DNA from: Timema cristinae
Taxonomy: Eukaryota > Arthropoda > Insecta > Phasmatodea > Timematidae
DNA: 64,000 nucleotides
NCBI GenBank assembly: GCA_039000515.1
Contig: JBCFYV010000012.1
Span: 43,588,355 to 43,652,354 of the forward strand
Direction of reading: 5' to 3'
Position numbers and translations under genes: made by a program. The number at the start of each line of letters is the position of its first letter. Position 1 is the first letter of the stretch. Of the stretch, positions 59,324 to 64,000 are shown one piece after another. Below the pieces are notes generated by a model. The model did not search any database and had not been told where the DNA came from. It was given only the letters and a program-made list of their open reading frames with translations.

Positions 59324-59527
59324 ACTTTCAACTCTTACTATGAAGATAGGGGTGAAGTAAACCTTCTAACCCTTTCTCTCCAAAGCCACCCTGAGTTCCA
59401 AAGTCCTATCACTTTCAACTCTTACTATGAAGATAGGGGTGAAGTAAACCTTCTAACCCTTTCTCTCCAAAGCCACCCTGAGTTCCAAAGTCCTATCACT
59501 TTCAACTCTTACTATGAAGATAGGGGT
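59324..59527 (-). repeat. 87-bp tandem monomers, 2.3 copies, at the LINE 5' end
   Basis: ACTTTCAACTCTTACTATGA begins units at 59,324, 59,411 and 59,498; the two complete units are identical and the third stops after GATAGGGGT. Since R1 sequence resumes at 59,545, the monomers lie inside the element's 5' UTR. 5' monomer arrays of this kind carry promoters in some other LINEs, so a promoter role is a reasonable inference. On the + strand they are open as 29-codon repeats, presumably by chance. Confidence 0.85.
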
Positions 59528-59533
59528 CATATA

Positions 59534-59544
59534 TTCTCTTTTTT
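59534..59544. repeat. Candidate LINE target-site duplication, right copy
   Basis: TTCTCTTTTTT, matching 54,679-54,689, immediately before the R1 sequence resumes (CATATGCATTTTAGG onward). Six bases (CATATA region) between the last monomer and this copy may be untemplated or element sequence. Confidence 0.6.
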
Positions 59545-59760
59545 CATATGCATTTTAGGATTATATATCTAATTCTAAAAATTTCTTAGGGTGGGGACCT
59601 TATTAAAATCTTAGATACCAAGCTTTGTAACAATCAATAAAGTAGTTTCAGCTACAGTCTAAGATACAAAAAGAAGTCTTCGCGAAAACAACATTTTTGT
59701 TTCAAGGGGCCATGAGATATAAATATTAAGCTAAATCTCTATTACGATATTTTTGAGGTT
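59545..59760. repeat. R1 unit continuation right of the LINE
   Basis: TTAGGATTATATATCTAATT, ACCAAGCTTTGTAACAATC, GTCTAAGATACAAAAAG, TTCGCGAAAACAAC and TTTCAAGGGGCCATGAGAT follow the order of R1 at 5.40-5.58 and 54.10-54.24 kb. It is the missing downstream half of the unit split at 54,684. Confidence 0.7.
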
Positions 59761-62700
59761 CACACTACTTCTCTTTTCAAGGTGTTGATAGAAAGCAAAT
59801 ATTTGGAAACTGGTTCAAACAAACACACAACTTTGTGAGATTATATAATTTGATATTAATTTGTATTTTCAATTTGTAGGCCTACATTTAAAGCAAGGGG
59901 GCTCTTAATGTTTTTTTTGCAAAGCATATTATTATCCGACCGGGCTACCCACATTTAGTTACATTTATGGTATAAGGATGAGGTAGGACAAAGGCAGTAA
60001 TATACAGTACTCTAATTTGCGTCAAGGAAGAGGTGGAAATTATTTAGAGAAAAAGACTCCTGCGGGGATTCAAGCCCAAACCTTCACGTCAATGTAAACC
60101 AACCCTAGATGAGCCAGACATTTATTTCACGTACCCAAAGAAGCGGGTCAGGATGCATTATTAAAAAAAAAACGCGTGGATCCCACTATTTCAATTTTGT
60201 TGTAATTAGTTTGAAAATGTCGGGAAATTGTATAAAGTAGAAAATTGGCTCAGTGTTGCGTATTCAAATAAAGAGTGAGCACCAAGTATTTTGCCATTGA
60301 AATGAAATAGTATCGCGTTGTATCCTTTTATATAATGAAACCATCACTTTCATATAAGTCAATAGCATTCATCGGTAATATGGATCCAAGAATGTGACTA
60401 ATCATTCTGAATTCAAGAGGAAGATTTGTTCAGATAAACTCGATTCTTTAAAAAATCACAAACAATACTTGATATGAATAACATAATTATATTATAGTTT
60501 TGAATCTAATAGTAAATTATATATTAATTCTCCTTGCAACTGTTCAAATTTATATTTTATGTCAAATGCGAGAGTTGGAAAACCAATTGCTTGGCGTACT
60601 ACTACCTGAAACTACACCAAGTATTAACTCTTTTATATGCCCGTCATATAATGAGTTTCCTATAGTGATAATACCAGACTTACAACGACATTGAAATCAT
60701 TTTGTAAGGTATATCTAATTTAATCATAAATCAAACAATTAGAATTAACATTAAAAAGTAAATTCACATCAAAGAGTTTATTTGTTTTTAAACACCTAAC
60801 TGTATATTTGAATATATTCTTAAAAACCTTAATTATGATTTAAATTATATTTCAGATGATACAAACTTTACATTTTGTAGAAGAACCACCATTACGGAAA
60901 GTATTATACCTAGTTCTATCTGTTGAAATTGACTCTATTTCTCAATGTCAGCAATGTTTGCCATAATTAATAATTAATAATTTCAAATATCTTCAATAAT
61001 AGGCCAGTTGGTATATTTTATAGGATTGATGAGTTCATTTAAAACTTATTTTTTATGTATCTATCTTCACTATGAACAATAAACAAGAATTAATTTTTCG
61101 TGTTGGCAAAGTAATGAAAATATTAGAGCCATCACACTTTAAACGTGTACATAATCAATTGTTTTTTGTGGTTTCATATTTTCTTGAATAGTAAAGAGGC
61201 TCATTGTACCCATAAAATGGATAGTGATGAATATGGTACTTAACTTTAAAGAGTTTTTTAAAGGTAAAATAGATTCTTACTGATCATATTCTTAAATTAT
61301 AAGAAGTCAGTGAGCAATATCAAGGACTAAGTAAACAGAGATGTATAGTCTATCAGTCTGCACTACTATGGCAAGACGTTTAATTTCCAGTTTTGCCACA
61401 GTTTAAAATGTGTTTAAAAAAGAAGACAGCCAATTTTTACATTAGGAATGTATTCAGACTAGACTGTTGCATTGTAATCTATTTTAAGGTTTTTATTGGG
61501 AAAGGATCTATTTAATAACACCTCAATCACTTTTTAGTTAAAAGTTTACTCGTCAAAGGCTATCAACTTTACATAGATATTTAGTTTTAAGTTTGAAAAA
61601 GTAGTGAGTGGTAGTTTGTCAAAATACGTTCAGTCATTTCCTTGTAATTTATACTACTGAAAACGGGCTTATCAGATTGAATGTAAGGATTTCACTCTTG
61701 TCAAACTCAAAATGAGACGTAAAGAGTTTCCAATAACCTTATAAGTAGTTCTGCGAAAAAAGTTGTTAGTTACATCATGATGATAATTATGTCATGTTCC
61801 TATGGTTAATATAAAATTTAGATTTCCCTTTTGATTTTAAATTGAAATATTTCCTTGAGTTTGGGCTTGGGATTTAAAGTATATATGTTTATTTGGGGAT
61901 TAAGTTCGATAAAAAATGTTGTTTTCCATAGTATATTACATTAAAAAAGGAAGCACTGTTAATGTGTTTTAAGAGGTCATCATATAAATATTGTGATAAA
62001 CTAATGAAATTAGTGTGAGCTATTTTAGAATATATGGGGAGCACAAAGTAATTCAAAAGTCACGGACCACTAGTGAAAGTGTAGGGATTTCTTTCAAGTC
62101 AACAATATAGGAGGTGATTCATTCATAACCATGGCTAACAAGTATAACCAACAATGTACCTAACAACAATGGACTATAACTCCAACAATAGACAATATAT
62201 AACATAAAATAAATACAATAACGAAATTTATCAGTGAATTTTAACAGGGATGCAACAGAAAAAATAAAAGGAGTCATCAATTAAATGTGGATTCACGATT
62301 TGTAATTTGTTGTTAGTGTTTTACAACTATTTAACATCCTAACTGTGATAATTCGTTTTTATACAAGGATAGTAAAACAATAAATAATAAAATATATTTG
62401 TTTAAAAAGTTAACAATTTTGAAGAGAGGGAAAGGCTATGTGCTCTTCTTGAATTGAAACGTTGACCAATAGATATCATTAAGAAGATTATTTAAGAAAA
62501 TAATTGTGATAATCATAAAATGTAAAGAGAATTTATTTAAAATAACAACATATAAAAAGTTTATTGAAATAGAATGTTTAATACAATAGTATTTTTAGTT
62601 GATATTTTATTTATAATATAAAATATGATGGTAGATAATTTTGTGAAAATGTTTGATATTGTGATTAAGCTAAAAGGTAAGTAGTAATTAATTTACTAAG

Positions 62701-63190
62701 AGCTGATGAGGTTTATGTTTTAAGATATAGTGCTTTGTACAAATTTACCCATTGATATGGTCTAGAAAAATGTAGCAATTTTGTCCATTTTGATTTTTTC
62801 ACAAAGCATTAATTTCTACACCTTTCTTGACAGAAATAATATTCAACTCTTAACCGGGGAGTAGTCTTGCTATTTATGGTACACGACTATAATTCACTTA
62901 AATTAGATCTTTTCTTTAAATTTTCAAAATTGTCTGTGCACAAAGATATTTGTTCACTGTCAGGCATACCTGGCGATACTCACGTGTAGAAGGTATTGGA
63001 CTTGAAAATACGAAAAATCGAAATAATATTGGAACTAATATTTCAGTTTAAATGATGAAAACCAGAAAAATAACTCAATTTTTAAGGTTTAAACTGTTAT
63101 TTAAATACATTTGTGTTTTGTTTTTTAAATCCAGTGCTCTTATTCCCGAAAAATAAAGAAAAATATTTTATCTTCTTGGTTTTCCATATA
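59760..63190. other. AT-rich intergenic DNA, no gene established
   Basis: No supported gene. A frame at 60,500-60,694 (+) starts with a hydrophobic stretch but has no ATG at its start and no family resemblance. A SINE-A remnant lies at about 60,040-60,150. Confidence 0.5.
60040..60150 (-). repeat. SINE-A remnant
   Basis: Minus strand begins GACCCGCTTCTTTGGGTACG, matching the ACCCGCTTCGGTGGCCGCA start of the 38.2-kb copy, and ends with GGTTTGGGCTTGAATCCCC (B-box region). The middle is eroded. Confidence 0.5.
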
Positions 63191-63269
63191 TCAATTGTTT
63201 TCAGATTTAGTTCCGATAAACAAAAAGAGAAAGCACTTGGGGTATTTTAGTGTATTAAAGTATATTTTC

Positions 63270-63425
63270 TTAGAAAAAGCCGCCGCTAAGGACATGTTTA
63301 GCTATAGAGTCGTCTCCTTACAAGAGGTGGCCGCATACGTCTGTCACCAAGGCTCCGGCGTAACGGCTCGACTCCTCTTAAAGGAGACTAGCCGTAGCCG
63401 CACACGTGTTCGTAAAGATTCTTTC
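63270..63425. repeat. GC-rich patch with a 15-bp inverted repeat
   Basis: Against the AT-rich background about 155 bp are GC-rich. GTCTCCTTACAAGAGG (63,312-63,327) is the near-perfect inverse of CCTCTTAAAGGAGAC (63,374-63,388), one indel apart with a 46-bp loop. A further CACGTG palindrome lies near 63,402. The nature is unknown: a structured non-autonomous transposon end or a conserved element are both possible. A + strand open frame crosses it (63,195-63,428) without recognisable protein features. Confidence 0.5.
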
Positions 63426-63599
63426 TAGTGTATTGAAGGTTTTATTCAACACGAGTGATTCAAAAGTAGTTTTTGTACAGTTGTAGAAGATAAAAAGTTA
63501 GTGGAAATAGTTGAGAAATACCTACCTCGAGGTAATAGCTTATTTCTCATTACTGGTGATTGGGTACTAAACTCATCATTAGGTCATCAATCTTGTGAT

Positions 63600-64000
63600 T
63601 AATTATATATAGCTCTCTACTTTTGCCAATCTTAGGATTTTTTTTACATCTTCGTACATTATTCTGCCAACATCATTTGCCATATGATTCAAGTACTCCA
63701 GTCTTGTCCCTCATCTTGAATTTCTTACTTTCACATTTCTTTCAGTAATTATCTTCGTCAACCTATAATTTCTCCGTAAATGGCCTAATATGTTAACTCT
63801 TTTCTGCTGTAATCCTTTAAAAAGCATCCTTTTTTCATTTTCTTTTCTTGCACTTTTAGATATATCATCTCCATCACTGATATTTTCAACATTATTCTGT
63901 AGCATCACATTTCAAATATGGCTAATCTTTTATTTTATTTTAAATCAACGGTCCATTTTTCCCACCCATAAAGTGCAACGCTCCAAACATAACGCTTTTA
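63600..64000 (-). pseudogene. C-terminal tail of a second non-LTR reverse transcriptase, decayed, cut by the window edge
   Basis: Across frames the minus strand reads WSVALYGWEKWTVD near 63,990-63,940, then SDGDDISKSARKENEKRMLF and RVNILGHLRRNYRLTKII (63,860-63,745), then LEYLNHMANDVGRIMYED (about 63,700-63,640). This is the ordered tail found after the RT domain in many arthropod non-LTR elements (pattern LYG.E.WT ... N..R.L...I..R....LGH.LR ... R..Y). It differs from the Jockey element at 55-59 kb, so it is a separate family. Frameshifts and stops show it is dead; the RT domain itself would lie beyond 64,000. Confidence 0.7.

Larger units (their letters stand above)
54684..59533 (-). mobile_element. 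Jockey-clade non-LTR retrotransposon (LINE), near full length
   Basis: On the minus strand: tandem 87-bp 5' monomers, ORF1 (gag-like, zinc knuckles), a 10-nt gap, ORF2 (endonuclease plus reverse transcriptase), a 3' UTR of about 470 bp and a poly(A) tail seen as 32 T at 54,684-54,715. It is nested in R1 repeat sequence, with a candidate 11-bp duplication on both sides. Each ORF carries one in-frame stop, so the copy is recent but cannot encode its proteins unaided. Long + strand frames across it are antisense shadows. Confidence 0.93.

Noticed and set aside
59231..59572. 113-codon + strand frame with 29-residue repeats
   Set aside because: It is produced by the 87-bp monomers (87 is divisible by 3) on the strand opposite to the LINE. 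No independent evidence.
60500..60694. Small secreted-protein candidate with a hydrophobic N terminus
   Set aside because: It begins at a TTG, not an ATG, has no splice or promoter support and no family resemblance; AT-rich DNA gives hydrophobic frames often.

Overview
The window is AT-rich, intron-bearing animal DNA, almost certainly from an insect. It contains one convincing host gene, a three-exon yellow/MRJP-family gene. The rest is mostly mobile-element fossils, tRNA-derived SINEs, satellites and microsatellites. I cannot name the species; an insect with a large, repeat-rich genome fits best. No bacterial-type gene, CRISPR array or functional tRNA was found.

Layout. 0.2-1.7 kb holds a broken hAT (Charlie/GTF2IRD2-like) transposase on the + strand. 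4.0-6.2 kb carries two diverged tandem repeat families, called R2 and R1 here. 12.6-15.0 kb holds a heavily decayed Ty1/copia gag-pol on the + strand. 20,253-44,055 (- strand) is the yellow gene: signal-peptide exon at 43,992-44,055, second exon at 40,696-40,878, and a large GC-richer 3' exon at 20,253-21,358. The introns are 3.1 kb and 19.3 kb. The splice sites and phases join exactly into a 450-residue protein that resembles canonical yellow (yellow-y). A TATA box lies about 150 bp upstream of its ATG. The 19.3-kb intron is packed with SINEs, an R1 copy, a 48-bp minisatellite (35.0-35.9 kb) and duplicated A/G-rich blocks.

49.4-53.4 kb is a second and larger 48-bp tandem array of about 80 units. 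At both ends its + strand is open for 330 and 387 codons and encodes a 16-residue Thr/Ser-rich repeat with an N-X-S sequon and one Cys in most units. It is either a decaying or fragmented repeat-protein exon or a minisatellite that is open by chance. 54.68-59.53 kb is a nearly full-length Jockey-clade LINE (- strand). It has a poly(A) tail, an 11-bp candidate target duplication, 87-bp tandem monomers at its 5' end, and one nonsense codon in each ORF. It sits inside an R1 array whose sequence resumes on its other side. The right edge (63.6-64.0 kb) carries the C-terminal tail of another non-LTR reverse transcriptase.

The yellow gene is the only part with an evident host function: a secreted protein of the yellow family, whose canonical member acts in cuticle pigmentation. 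The window is otherwise a layered record of transposon insertion. The points most worth checking are the 48-bp sequon-bearing array, the shared 48-bp period and palindromic core of the two minisatellites, and the nested LINE with 5' tandem monomers.
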